Translations under genes and position numbers: made by a program
From: a virus
Virus record (IMG/VR): IMGVR_UViG_3300043496_000172
Location: 1 to 57,301 of that record
DNA length: 57,301 bases
Direction: 5' to 3' (one strand)
Part shown: piece by piece, positions 35,601 to 42,319 of the stretch
How the letters are laid out: each line of letters starts with the position of its first letter
Numbering within the stretch: the stretch's first letter is position 1
The notes under the pieces: generated by a model
Database searches by the model: none
What the model was told of the DNA's origin: nothing
The model's input: only the letters and a program-made list of their open reading frames with translations

Positions 35601-35761
35601 CTGTCTGACTGGAAGGTGCGCGGACGGAAGTTTTCCGTGATCTTCAGTACCGCAGCCAGGACAGCTGGACCCATTTTCCATTTCGTGCGGAAACGTCCAT
35701 GACTGTCACGCGGGTGAAGGAGTTCTTCCCGCGTGCCCCAGCTGTCACCAATCCCAGCCAT
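29678..35761 (-). CDS. 2027-aa Ala/Lys-rich multidomain head-module protein
   Basis: The N-terminal 230 residues have an ADP-ribosyltransferase-like outline (DDIIVSQVVPPSAFG, NRGYGAVNMGTPLGG, KGTRMAIPGQTPSDRR, FFDRDQEMTVTKV), but the STS and ExE motifs are altered. A Pro/Ala-rich linker follows. The remaining 1500 residues alternate histone H1-like Ala/Lys runs (KKAAKKAA types) with several SAP or Rho-N-like helical units, such as MTIAQLKEHAKANGVALS and LSVGDMRGLADKWGVETR. It starts with the LHPRDSHGRFR pattern found after portal/MuF genes. Probably a virion-internal, DNA-contacting or injected protein. Confidence 0.6.
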   Translation of the reverse strand: MAGIGDSWGTREELLHPRDSHGRFRTKWKMGPAVLAAVLKITENFRPRTFQSDSQATQYTQNLAQRKPGRFTNGGYERLQADFFNANEDLLDGNPDEPSTKKFVSMMDSEMQDIPDDIIVSQVVPPSAFGLTPDRLPELEEMTGNIIANRGYGAVNMGTPLGGGNGNITLSIATPKGTRMAIPGQTPSDRRMFFDRDQEMTVTKVKPDGRGGYFMWAVATPKTAGENPAPETGHAGPGKPADREAAITALRNAQTQRLMGEQGASQLPGGQAAGGLPENPNGTINRDAATERATRRAQVLGRPAAVTQEPAPRQAQPSTPGTAPTPAPVEQPSRAQVPAEPAAPPATTPSVPETPTPVEAPAPSGVEPPNGATALVTGNPAVSFREAVANADLPAPLDPARRREFNSAMNAISSGKVTPQDALRDLEADIERNKLHQGSQEGLADRHLATDVERQEKLADLIRSHFSLGEKNRKAKADVIRELDAAAVKKIKERTRPGGGQDRLPGEPSAVTEAAKPNGGAGRLAKDAAPRTEPQAERQQKLATQRQQDLEDDRLNAEQRKQWSDEVGPEPAKMTAGDVLLDEQADLLRNGRTTKPKAAARLRDQARQDDTPEANYLRKVADAIEANEEKLPKRVPVKKVAKAAPNVEQAETSLAGRTEKNILTGVNALSVGDMRGLADKWGVETRADKKLKLKSVLAKELAAHWKANPDLQKKVEGAPAVDLDKMTIAQLKEHAKANGVALSPGLLKRQILGRIRGEEEDKANPKAPATAEEALAQAGTPELAPEDLKVYKQLRAQGVDREKAIDQAIEAPVKKAAAAKAVKVAKKAAQPAPEEPATPQAKALATVAEMPGVPAVLKKAAKKAAAAAPAKKTAAQVKRESLEAVIAEHQSQTGGGDTAAEFNEIADKVRAGTWSKLQARQAAKRAERKWQMEVTKAIKAGDGAAADRAQHNSGQFQTLADAIHTSDSVVSTDRLRTPATKSVAEAKKAATGPALHENVAHEESLRGDVQDAAEEVRRLEQRLNDTDPESQDFDDVQQQLDAARDGEDNAREALDRFRQVKTLAEAAPVKVAKKAAKKITPAAVAEVRQEVEATKGPAKVSVEDRVAARLLARIGEIDPKMQERVLADMPEKDRTHVVEVAERVAQEKTRVKTSGVDLDQILDEKGITVPGDFGNKAQADGIRKLLSENKVADAKRRLTTMIRTSESGIARAEKELKDPNLTQAERTNLTRNRELDLESVGWQRTAIEGLGGKGPSTVSRKEVMQEVQAIALDAHEWETWKSSTEDDLRKAAELQGIKLPEGPLTKDQIATEMVRDMARRHLAGEDVTPKLPEAPAAKPEPTAPKPSADIKGDTMEGAGLRDTITSLEAGEITPQAAGVQLRTHARDWRSKRDAAKRDKTLSPEARAEQAARFDGIAKQYDAEAKEVRTRKPVAKQAVVQEVLAEVAQKVAPPAKKAAPVKATLARAAKKAAPAKAALPQNMSKGQLDEQLARTKALANEAELAPRTPAPQNMTKAQFDQELARTKALASQVEGPPARVVVRPGFEGTVPDQAHAGTPERQAEVEAAIVQAFKRAHKKAGKTDKTDSVYIADFRNEIPAGFNREEVDAALARMNVKPGTYVTTTPGQHTLTDADRAAGIILGNQNKTQISIREDELPKKSVEQAVETRRVAKAAQAEVARDLSPAKAVKKVAAPEAKLPAGAHRYTEAELQEMTVPDIKGIEDERGIKFTSMARKDRIASILAQQEQAGAPAPAKKAVKAAVKAATPPAPAPSPAKKVTKKAAKAAAQEAANEQTAAGIRKVAQGGFRNDEVRAGVYSDKPVLKNGWGGAPGPVYFHASGNVGQALSGMGKDRDLEVDGDRLENVLGKIATRQVSGEITGDEFVDQVKKLAARMPAGSKARSELEDIVKKVDTPKVQIQTFGAPPFLEKLAREIQSIPLARGPLSHGDPGEADMLETILRKLKNGDPEVASPLRLDAALTKLLNRRHESQEGKVELDRVVAAAIKELNDIRRNPSRKAEKVALTRAS

Positions 35762-35767
35762 GTTCGC

Positions 35768-36097
35768 CTATCCGCTCGTTGGAGGTAGTGTCTGAGTCTG
35801 TGCAGCCACTGGGGTTGTAGCCGGTGGCGCTGCCGGGGGAACCTCTGCTGGGCCTGGTGGGGTTCCTCCGGATTCTTCCCCTTCGGTCCGCTTCACGATC
35901 GAGTAGCGGGCACCCATCTGCATAGCAAGGAGTTCCTGATCAGAGCCTGGGACAGCCTCCGTCGCGCCCGCCTCCGGAGCCGGGATCATCTCGGCTGGAC
36001 CCGGAACTACTGGAGCTGCCGCCGGGGCTGGTGCTGGTACTCCGGCCGGTGCCGGTGCTCCGGCGACAGCGGGTGCGACTGCTGGTACGGGTTGCAT
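35768..36097 (-). CDS. Pro/Ala-rich low-complexity protein, 109 aa
   Basis: The product is almost half Pro and Ala, with runs such as APAPAGVPAPAPAAAPVVPG. One short ordered patch (SDQELLAMQMGARYSIVKRT) may form a helix and strand. It is likely disordered and could act as a scaffold-like or linker protein in head assembly. Four bases separate it from the large head gene and two from the protease gene. Confidence 0.55.
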   Translation of the reverse strand: MQPVPAVAPAVAGAPAPAGVPAPAPAAAPVVPGPAEMIPAPEAGATEAVPGSDQELLAMQMGARYSIVKRTEGEESGGTPPGPAEVPPAAPPATTPVAAQTQTLPPTSG

Positions 36098-36099
36098 CT

Positions 36100-38451
36100 T
36101 TAGTCCTCCATCAATTCGGCGAGCCGCAAGCCCCGGTCTTCCTGAGCCTGCATTTCTCGCAGCTTTGATAGAACGCCTACCGCCAGCGCATCCATATCCA
36201 CGATCGGTACGTCATCCCGGCCGGTGATACCGAAGTTCGGCATCTCGTATGCGGGTGGAATGTCATCCTCTGGATAGACGACGCCGGCTGCTACGAGCGC
36301 GAACTGTTCGTCACCGTCCATCGCGTAGACGGGGAACGCCGGGACGTTAACCGCGAGTGCGGCCGTAAGTTCCAGGTGACCGTCAACTCCTCGCCAGTCG
36401 CCGGAAATGGGAGAACGACGAAGCTTTGCAACTTTTCGGGGGGTGGCATCTGGGACGACAGCTCCGGCAACCCAAATACCGAAAGCATCTTCACCCGCCC
36501 GGACAACCGCCACCTCGTCCCCGGTGTCGTCGTAATGAATCGCTGCTGACGCATATCCCATTCGAATGTCAGCATGCCGGGTGTCCTGGACAATTTTTCC
36601 TACCTTCACCGTGTCACCTTCGGCGGTCACCACGGAGCCTAGGTGGAACGGGGCATACTCCTTGAAACTCTTCGGAGCCAGGACACACGCCTTGTTCGTG
36701 ACATCGCGGTGGCATTCATTCCAGGCAGCGAGGTGGCCGTACACCTGCCCGGCGGCAGTGATTGTCAGCGCTGTCTTCTCTGGCAGCTGGGGGTCCTCGA
36801 ACCAGGTTTTCGACGGCGCCAACGGGAAGTAGGTTTCCGGCTCGGCTCCGTCAGCGTTGTATTCCAGGCTGTGTTCACTCTTCGGGCGCAGGTCAGCTTT
36901 CACTGTTTCATCACTAGGGCCACCGATGCCGAATTTCTTCATGGCCTGCTGGATCCGTTCCTTGATGATCTTCAGCTGCTCCGGGGTGTACTCGGAGGCG
37001 TTGTCGGCGACATTGATATATCCCCATGCAGCTCGGACACGTTCCGCAGTGTCAATGGGATAGCGCTTCTTGTTGTCTCGGTAGCCGGGGTCTGCGTACT
37101 TCACATCCCCATACGGCTCCTGCTTTCCTGCCATAGCGAACTGCTGCCCTTCATTTTCTGGACGATCCCACGGAGCCCGCAGGCTGGAGTCGTTGAACTC
37201 CGCAGCCATCACCTTGTACATGTCACTGATGACGTTACGGATCTTGTTCTTATCGTCTTCAGACACAGAAGGCAGACCACCATGGGCACCAGAAATCAGA
37301 GCAGCCGCCGCATAAATGGCGTGGAAGACGAGGGTCAATTCGCCGTTGACGATGTCGCCTACCGGCATCCGATACGACTGGGTCTGCGTTTCCGGGAGGC
37401 GGGGATCCCGCCAGAGGAACGCTCGGTGGAGCTTAGCGAGATCAGCACCCTCGGCGTTGACCTGAGCCCAGGCTGCGATTCTTTTGACCGCGTCGTCATT
37501 ATCGAAAACGAGATCACGAGGTGCGAGGGCGAGACCCTCCCACCCGGATGGGTTAACCGTGTAAGTTTCGCCTTCGCCCACTGTCGCTGAATGCCCGCAG
37601 CCGCAGCCACCGTTACCACTGATGGCTTCGGGGGTTCCGATGGTGATGGACATGGGATCCATGTCGGGGTCGTCATCGTCCCAGTCTTCATCACCCATGT
37701 TCTTCAACTGCATCCCCTCAAAGGCTGCTGTTGAGACCAAGGTGACGCCGCCGATGACGTACTGGCTGGTGTATTCCCCGCCGTTGGCCGGGTTTACGGA
37801 AGCAACAACGCGACCGCCGGGATCCACGCTGGCCCCGACGATTCCCTGGTCCACCATGTACTGGGCGATCTTCGACTCGGGCACCATGTCTTCGTCGAGC
37901 CAGTCACCCCAACCCCAGGCGTAATCACTGTTGTTGTGATCAGGACCGTAGGTCAGTCCGAGGATCCGGCCGACAGTTACGGCACCTTCGTGGGCTTGGG
38001 CGTCAGCCTTCCGCCACTTCAACGGCAGCGGCAGCGGGCGGTGACTGAACGCTCCGGGTTCGAATACCCGCATGCGTCGAGGCTCGGCAGTGGGAACACC
38101 GATAGGTGCAACAGGTCCCATCCACAGTCGTTTCCCAAGTTGCGGCTGTGATGCGAGGAGCTGAGCAGCAGCTACCAGCGACAGCTCCAACCCAGAGTCG
38201 TGGTCCAGGTCCGCAGAGTGTCCATGCTTCTTCGGTTCCAGCGAGCCGTGACCAGGGGGACCACCGGTCGCCTTCGTATGGAGGATGTTGCATAGTCCCT
38301 CCGGGTTCGTCGGAAAGTACTTGGTGAGCGCACGGACACAGCGCTTGAAGTCGCCAGGTACGTTCCAGCGAATCTTCACCGCGCCCTTACCGGCTAGCCA
38401 GTACCGCTGAAGCGCAATCGGCATCCCGCGTTCCGGGTTCGGGTCCACCAT
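36100..38451 (-). CDS. capsid maturation protease with DUF6582-like insertion
   Basis: In 783 residues several parts can be seen. VFEPGAFSHRPLPLPLKWRK, near residue 130, followed by VTVGRILGLTYG, matches the prohead protease (U35/herpes-assemblin-like) fold. YGDVKYADPGYRDNKKRYPI and ERVRAAWGYINVADNA near residue 450-490 fit DUF6582. GQVYGHLAAWNECHRDVTNK is a second conserved protease-family segment. The enzyme would trim scaffold regions of the procapsid. It overlaps the MuF stop by one base. Longer than most single-domain proteases. Confidence 0.75.
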   Translation of the reverse strand: MVDPNPERGMPIALQRYWLAGKGAVKIRWNVPGDFKRCVRALTKYFPTNPEGLCNILHTKATGGPPGHGSLEPKKHGHSADLDHDSGLELSLVAAAQLLASQPQLGKRLWMGPVAPIGVPTAEPRRMRVFEPGAFSHRPLPLPLKWRKADAQAHEGAVTVGRILGLTYGPDHNNSDYAWGWGDWLDEDMVPESKIAQYMVDQGIVGASVDPGGRVVASVNPANGGEYTSQYVIGGVTLVSTAAFEGMQLKNMGDEDWDDDDPDMDPMSITIGTPEAISGNGGCGCGHSATVGEGETYTVNPSGWEGLALAPRDLVFDNDDAVKRIAAWAQVNAEGADLAKLHRAFLWRDPRLPETQTQSYRMPVGDIVNGELTLVFHAIYAAAALISGAHGGLPSVSEDDKNKIRNVISDMYKVMAAEFNDSSLRAPWDRPENEGQQFAMAGKQEPYGDVKYADPGYRDNKKRYPIDTAERVRAAWGYINVADNASEYTPEQLKIIKERIQQAMKKFGIGGPSDETVKADLRPKSEHSLEYNADGAEPETYFPLAPSKTWFEDPQLPEKTALTITAAGQVYGHLAAWNECHRDVTNKACVLAPKSFKEYAPFHLGSVVTAEGDTVKVGKIVQDTRHADIRMGYASAAIHYDDTGDEVAVVRAGEDAFGIWVAGAVVPDATPRKVAKLRRSPISGDWRGVDGHLELTAALAVNVPAFPVYAMDGDEQFALVAAGVVYPEDDIPPAYEMPNFGITGRDDVPIVDMDALAVGVLSKLREMQAQEDRGLRLAELMED

Positions 38452-39173
38452 TACCGTCCCCCTTCGTTCACGATGACCAGATCACATCGACAGTTGATGA
38501 CTTCGTCAGCGGAGCCCGTCGGGTCACCCGGAAACATGAGCATGTCGTTGCCGACCCGGAATGGCTGGTACAACGGAACAGTGGTGCCGTCTACCGCTCG
38601 GTGCTCGGCTCGGACCCGGTCGTCATGTTCGGTGCGCCAACGCTTCTGTAGAAGTCGGCCAGTGACCCGAGACTGTTCCAAGCCCGCAGCAGTAGTTCCA
38701 GCTCCATAAGCACGGGTGGTCTCGGTGACTGCGATAACTCGTGCGCGATTTGTCCAGCGTTCAGATCCACTCGTTGCAAGAACGGAATCAACGCGTTCTG
38801 CAATGCGAGGCACGTTCTCACCTGAGTTGACTCCATCAGCGATCTCCGCAAAGACGAGGTTGTATACCTCGTCCGGGATTCGCACGAGGAAATTCTGAGT
38901 CTGCGCCAACTGAGCCATAACGAAAGAGTGCCGGGATACCGGTGGCACATCTGTCGCCTCACTCCAGGCGCCCATCGCAATCTGGCCGATGGTGCTCAGA
39001 ATCGTGTCAGTGTCCCAGCTGTCCTGCGCCTGGTACACGCCCGTTGCATCAGGCATGCCGCCCCAGTCCCGGAACGGGGCCAGGACTTTGTCGCGGGCAG
39101 CGTTGATGAACCGGTCGAGCGCTCGCTTCACTACACCGAAAAGGTTCTTCTCATTTTGATCACGGGTCGGCAT
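38451..39173 (-). CDS. MuF-like minor head protein
   Basis: ATG 39173 starts inside the portal gene with a 14-base overlap. The 240-residue helical product has the MuF core: ARVIAVTETTRAYGAGTTAA, then WRTEHDDRVRAEHRAVDGTT, and the terminal signature ADEVINCRCDLVIV. MuF-type proteins sit near the portal inside the head and help DNA entry or ejection. Order portal, MuF, protease is standard. Confidence 0.85.
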   Translation of the reverse strand: MPTRDQNEKNLFGVVKRALDRFINAARDKVLAPFRDWGGMPDATGVYQAQDSWDTDTILSTIGQIAMGAWSEATDVPPVSRHSFVMAQLAQTQNFLVRIPDEVYNLVFAEIADGVNSGENVPRIAERVDSVLATSGSERWTNRARVIAVTETTRAYGAGTTAAGLEQSRVTGRLLQKRWRTEHDDRVRAEHRAVDGTTVPLYQPFRVGNDMLMFPGDPTGSADEVINCRCDLVIVNEGGR

Positions 39174-41070
39174 GAGTGAACCCTCGGTGTAGCGCGGCCA
39201 GGAGTAGGCGAGGCTCATGCTCCAGGCCACGTTCCAGCAGCATGGAGCAGTAGCGGTGCAAGGTAACGGCTAGCTCCTCGTTTTCCTCTGCTTCACCGAG
39301 GTACACGGTCAGGTGATCCCAGGCCCCTTGAAGCAGCTTCGAGGCACCACCGACCGGAATAGCGACCTTGGTGTGCAAGGAATACACCGGAACGTCCGAA
39401 TGGGTTCGGTGATGATTGCCCACCAGCCTCTTCCCGGCCACTTCCAGTGCCCGGATGACAGCAACGTTGAGTACCCGGAACGTGGCATCGTCTACCCCTG
39501 GGCCAGCAGCTGCGGTGATACCCGGTGGCTGGCTGGCGTTACTGGTGATCGGACCACCTGGTGTGGAGATGGCGGAACTATCCTGCGGCATGGGCTCGGG
39601 ACCGGTTGGCTGGATCCCGGTCGGGGGTGCTGGCGGTGGAGGCGGACCCGCTCCAGGTTGCCCGGGCTGGGCAATGACAGTGTTCGCCGGCAGGATCGAC
39701 TCGGAGATACCGGCGGCCTTGCGTACGGCCGGGTTCTGGAACAGGTTCGGGTCCCGCTCCATGAGGGTCCGGATGAATTTCCGGGTGTCTTCTTCCTCGC
39801 TGGGCTTGTCGGTGAGAGCGAAGTCGCCGGCAAGAATGACCGCTTCGTCGGAGATGATGCCTTTCTCGTTCAGGTTGAGGGCATCTTTCAACCGTTCCGG
39901 GCGTACCGTCAGCGGTGCTGTGTCGTACCAGAAGACGTACCGTTCCGGGTCTTCCTTGATGGCCTTCAGCGCTGGACCGAGATACGCATGCGTGAGGGCG
40001 TCACAGATCCGAGTCATGAGAGGCTCGATATGGATCTTGATGTTCGCTTCCTCGACGTGCCAGGCGCTCCAGTGGTTACTGTCCCCCGTGCCGGTAAGGA
40101 TCTCTGGAGCTATATCCATGGCCAGGGCGAACCGTCGGATTGCTTCTGCCCGAAGCTCAAGTGCCTGCTTACTGAGTTCGGAACCGAAGCTGATCAGCTC
40201 GATCTTCCCGAGGGCATCTGCTGGCATCTCTACGAACATGGGCACTACCCCGGCCGCTGTTCCCTCACCCTTGAGGCTTCGGGAACCTGCCTTCATCATC
40301 GCCTGGGTAAGACCCTCGGCTCCGGGGATGGAGACTTCGTTCCCGTCATCTGGAAAAGAAGCTTCCTTCGGAATCGGGACCATGCCAGCGGAAACCAGGC
40401 GGCTGTCAATCTGAGCGAAAACGTAGCGGGTTAGCCGCTCGATCTCCCACAGCATCGGCATCGCAGCCCGGGTCGGGGAATCAGCCCAGAGGCTTCGGCG
40501 AGGATGTGGTGTCCAGACCCGGATGACGATGTCCTTATCAAGATCCAGAACATCCTGCGTTCCATCCGGATACAGCTGATACACATTGCCACGCCAACGT
40601 TTCAGCTCCGAACAGCTGACCACATACCACTGGTCAGCATCCTGATCCCGGACTGCTCCACGCCCCACGATGTAGCAGTCCCCGGCCACCGTCAGGTTGA
40701 TGGCGAGCATCCGCATCGCCTCAGACATCGCCGCCGGGGAACCGAACAGGTTCTCCGCGATCGCAGCGACCTTCGCCTTCTTGGTCTCCTGCTGTACGCG
40801 CCCGTTCTTGTCAACATCAGCGACATATACGCGCACCCGAGAACACGCCGACCCGACCCAGTTCGTCGCGAACCGAAGCTCACCGATGATGTCGTACAGC
40901 CGCCACACTTCCTGCTGCCAGGAATCGTCACCGAACTTGTACGTCTGCCAGCCGAGCCCCTCCAGGTTTCGGATACGGGCAGCAGAAGCAATCAACGGTT
41001 CCAGAATCGACTCGTGGTTTTCCGGCTCCGGTTCGGCAACTGGTGGCTTCGGCCGGCGGAATCCTGCCAT
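39160..41070 (-). CDS. portal protein
   Basis: The 636-residue product has portal features: a conserved front part (LYDIIGELRFATNWVGSACS), the helical middle with FALAMDIAPEILTGTGDSN and HVEEANIKIHIEPLMTRICD, and a Pro/Gly-rich C-terminus (GQPGAGPPPPPAPP). Portals form the dodecameric ring at one vertex through which TerL pumps DNA. It follows the terminase and membrane gene and precedes MuF. The Pro-rich tail is a common variable region. Confidence 0.9.
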   Translation of the reverse strand: MAGFRRPKPPVAEPEPENHESILEPLIASAARIRNLEGLGWQTYKFGDDSWQQEVWRLYDIIGELRFATNWVGSACSRVRVYVADVDKNGRVQQETKKAKVAAIAENLFGSPAAMSEAMRMLAINLTVAGDCYIVGRGAVRDQDADQWYVVSCSELKRWRGNVYQLYPDGTQDVLDLDKDIVIRVWTPHPRRSLWADSPTRAAMPMLWEIERLTRYVFAQIDSRLVSAGMVPIPKEASFPDDGNEVSIPGAEGLTQAMMKAGSRSLKGEGTAAGVVPMFVEMPADALGKIELISFGSELSKQALELRAEAIRRFALAMDIAPEILTGTGDSNHWSAWHVEEANIKIHIEPLMTRICDALTHAYLGPALKAIKEDPERYVFWYDTAPLTVRPERLKDALNLNEKGIISDEAVILAGDFALTDKPSEEEDTRKFIRTLMERDPNLFQNPAVRKAAGISESILPANTVIAQPGQPGAGPPPPPAPPTGIQPTGPEPMPQDSSAISTPGGPITSNASQPPGITAAAGPGVDDATFRVLNVAVIRALEVAGKRLVGNHHRTHSDVPVYSLHTKVAIPVGGASKLLQGAWDHLTVYLGEAEENEELAVTLHRYCSMLLERGLEHEPRLLLAALHRGFTHADP

Positions 41071-41075
41071 GTGCG

Positions 41076-41366
41076 CTACTCCCTGTCAGCCGCTCGAAGA
41101 ATCAATGCGCACGCCATTGACCCGGCCGGGATAGAGAGCACAGCCAGGAACCAGACGGGGTGCCAGTAATAAACGACAGGAAGCAGGATCGAAAACCACA
41201 TCGACAGGCACCACGGCGCACAGAGAATGAGTTTCGAAATCCAGGCGGAGGTTCCGAAGCGGTTCAGGATGGCGCGACGGAACGGAAGAGTGAGGGCGTC
41301 CTCAGCGATGAGACGGCTCATGCGCGCTGCTGCGAGCGTGGCCGTGATCAAAGCGAGTATAAGCAC
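41076..41366 (-). CDS. small membrane protein, 96 aa
   Basis: The product has an N-terminal hydrophobic helix (MLILALITATLAAARMSRLI), then a basic loop, then two further hydrophobic helices (LILCAPWCLSMWFSILLPVV and VWFLAVLSIPAGSMACALI). The RLIAEDxLT pattern near the start recalls DUF1360 proteins found between terminase and portal genes in actinophages. Role unknown, perhaps membrane modification on infection. Confidence 0.65.
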   Translation of the reverse strand: MLILALITATLAAARMSRLIAEDALTLPFRRAILNRFGTSAWISKLILCAPWCLSMWFSILLPVVYYWHPVWFLAVLSIPAGSMACALILRAADRE

Positions 41367-41423
41367 GTCTCATACTCTAATGGTTCTTACTGCGCAAGGG
41401 ATACATGCGGAACAGTTTGGACA

Positions 41424-41454
41424 GTTGCCACCGTCTCCGCCCCAGGGGTAGGGT
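41424..41454 (+). promoter_or_regulatory. candidate rightward promoter with CCCCAGGGG palindrome
   Basis: TTGCCA (41424-41429), 18 bp, then TAGGGT (41449-41454) on the + strand; the palindrome CCCCAGGGG at 41440-41448 fills the end of the spacer, as at 4970 and 44634. It points into the gene-free C-rich gap, opposite to the late operon. Confidence 0.5.
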
Positions 41455-41459
41455 GCAGA

Positions 41460-42315
41460 GGTTCGACCTGACCCTTCTTCTCAGCGTCTACCCGACCCCG
41501 GTCACACCGACTCACCTACCCAGCACACCCCATCCGACCCTGTCAGTCGACTCGCCGGCCCTCCTTCACCTCTGACTAGCCCTCTCTGCTCCAGTCCGAT
41601 CCGTTCGACTCTCCTTTTCCCTGCCATTTCCAACCGCTTCCTACGACTGCCTCTTCCAGTTCGGATCGACCCTGTCAGTCGACACTGTGGCCCATACCCG
41701 CTCGTTGTCCTCTCGCATCTTCCGACCGAGCACTCCACCTCACCACCGTCTCCTCTCACCTATCGATCGACTGCCCTCTTCGCCCCCTTTCCTTCTGACG
41801 ACACGTCTCAACCCCCTCCATGCACACGCCGACTACACCCAGCCTCTCGTATCCCATCTATGCCTATCGACAAATCAGCTCGTATCCATACCCATCCCAT
41901 CGACGAATCAGATCGCCTCGCAGCTGCCCAACCGACACGCCGTGCCGTTCTCCGACCGCTCCGCACTGACATTCCACTTCATCCTCATCTCGGCGCGGTC
42001 CCGATCCGACGGAGCGCATCACCTCGCAACCGTTTCTGACCCGTCCCACCTCTGCTGACTTCCCCGGTCACCCCTGAGCACTTCCATTGACAAACCCGCA
42101 CGTATCAGTCCTCCTCGACTTCGCACGTCATGCTCGCCTCTCGTCACTTCAGCTGACTCTTCTGCCGGCCACTTCCCACGCCAGCTCTCCCGACCTGCCG
42201 TTACGCAACTTCCCTGCCCAGTCCAGCATCCCTGCCGACTTCCCACCGACCTCTCACCTCCGACGACGATGCGATCCCGGTCATCAACTTCCCGCATCGC
42301 CTCGACCACCCAGTC
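41460..42315 (+). other. 856-bp gene-free C/T-rich gap in the late block
   Basis: Between terL and the small membrane gene I see no credible coding sequence. Open frames on both strands lack start signals and translate to Ser/Pro/Arg-rich nonsense. The + strand is C/T-rich and poor in G, with repeats such as CCCTGTCAGTCGAC (twice, near 41539 and 41671) and many YGACTTC/TCGACT words. It is antisense to the leftward late mRNA, unless the promoter at 41424 transcribes it. Confidence 0.65.
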
Positions 42316-42319
42316 CCTC

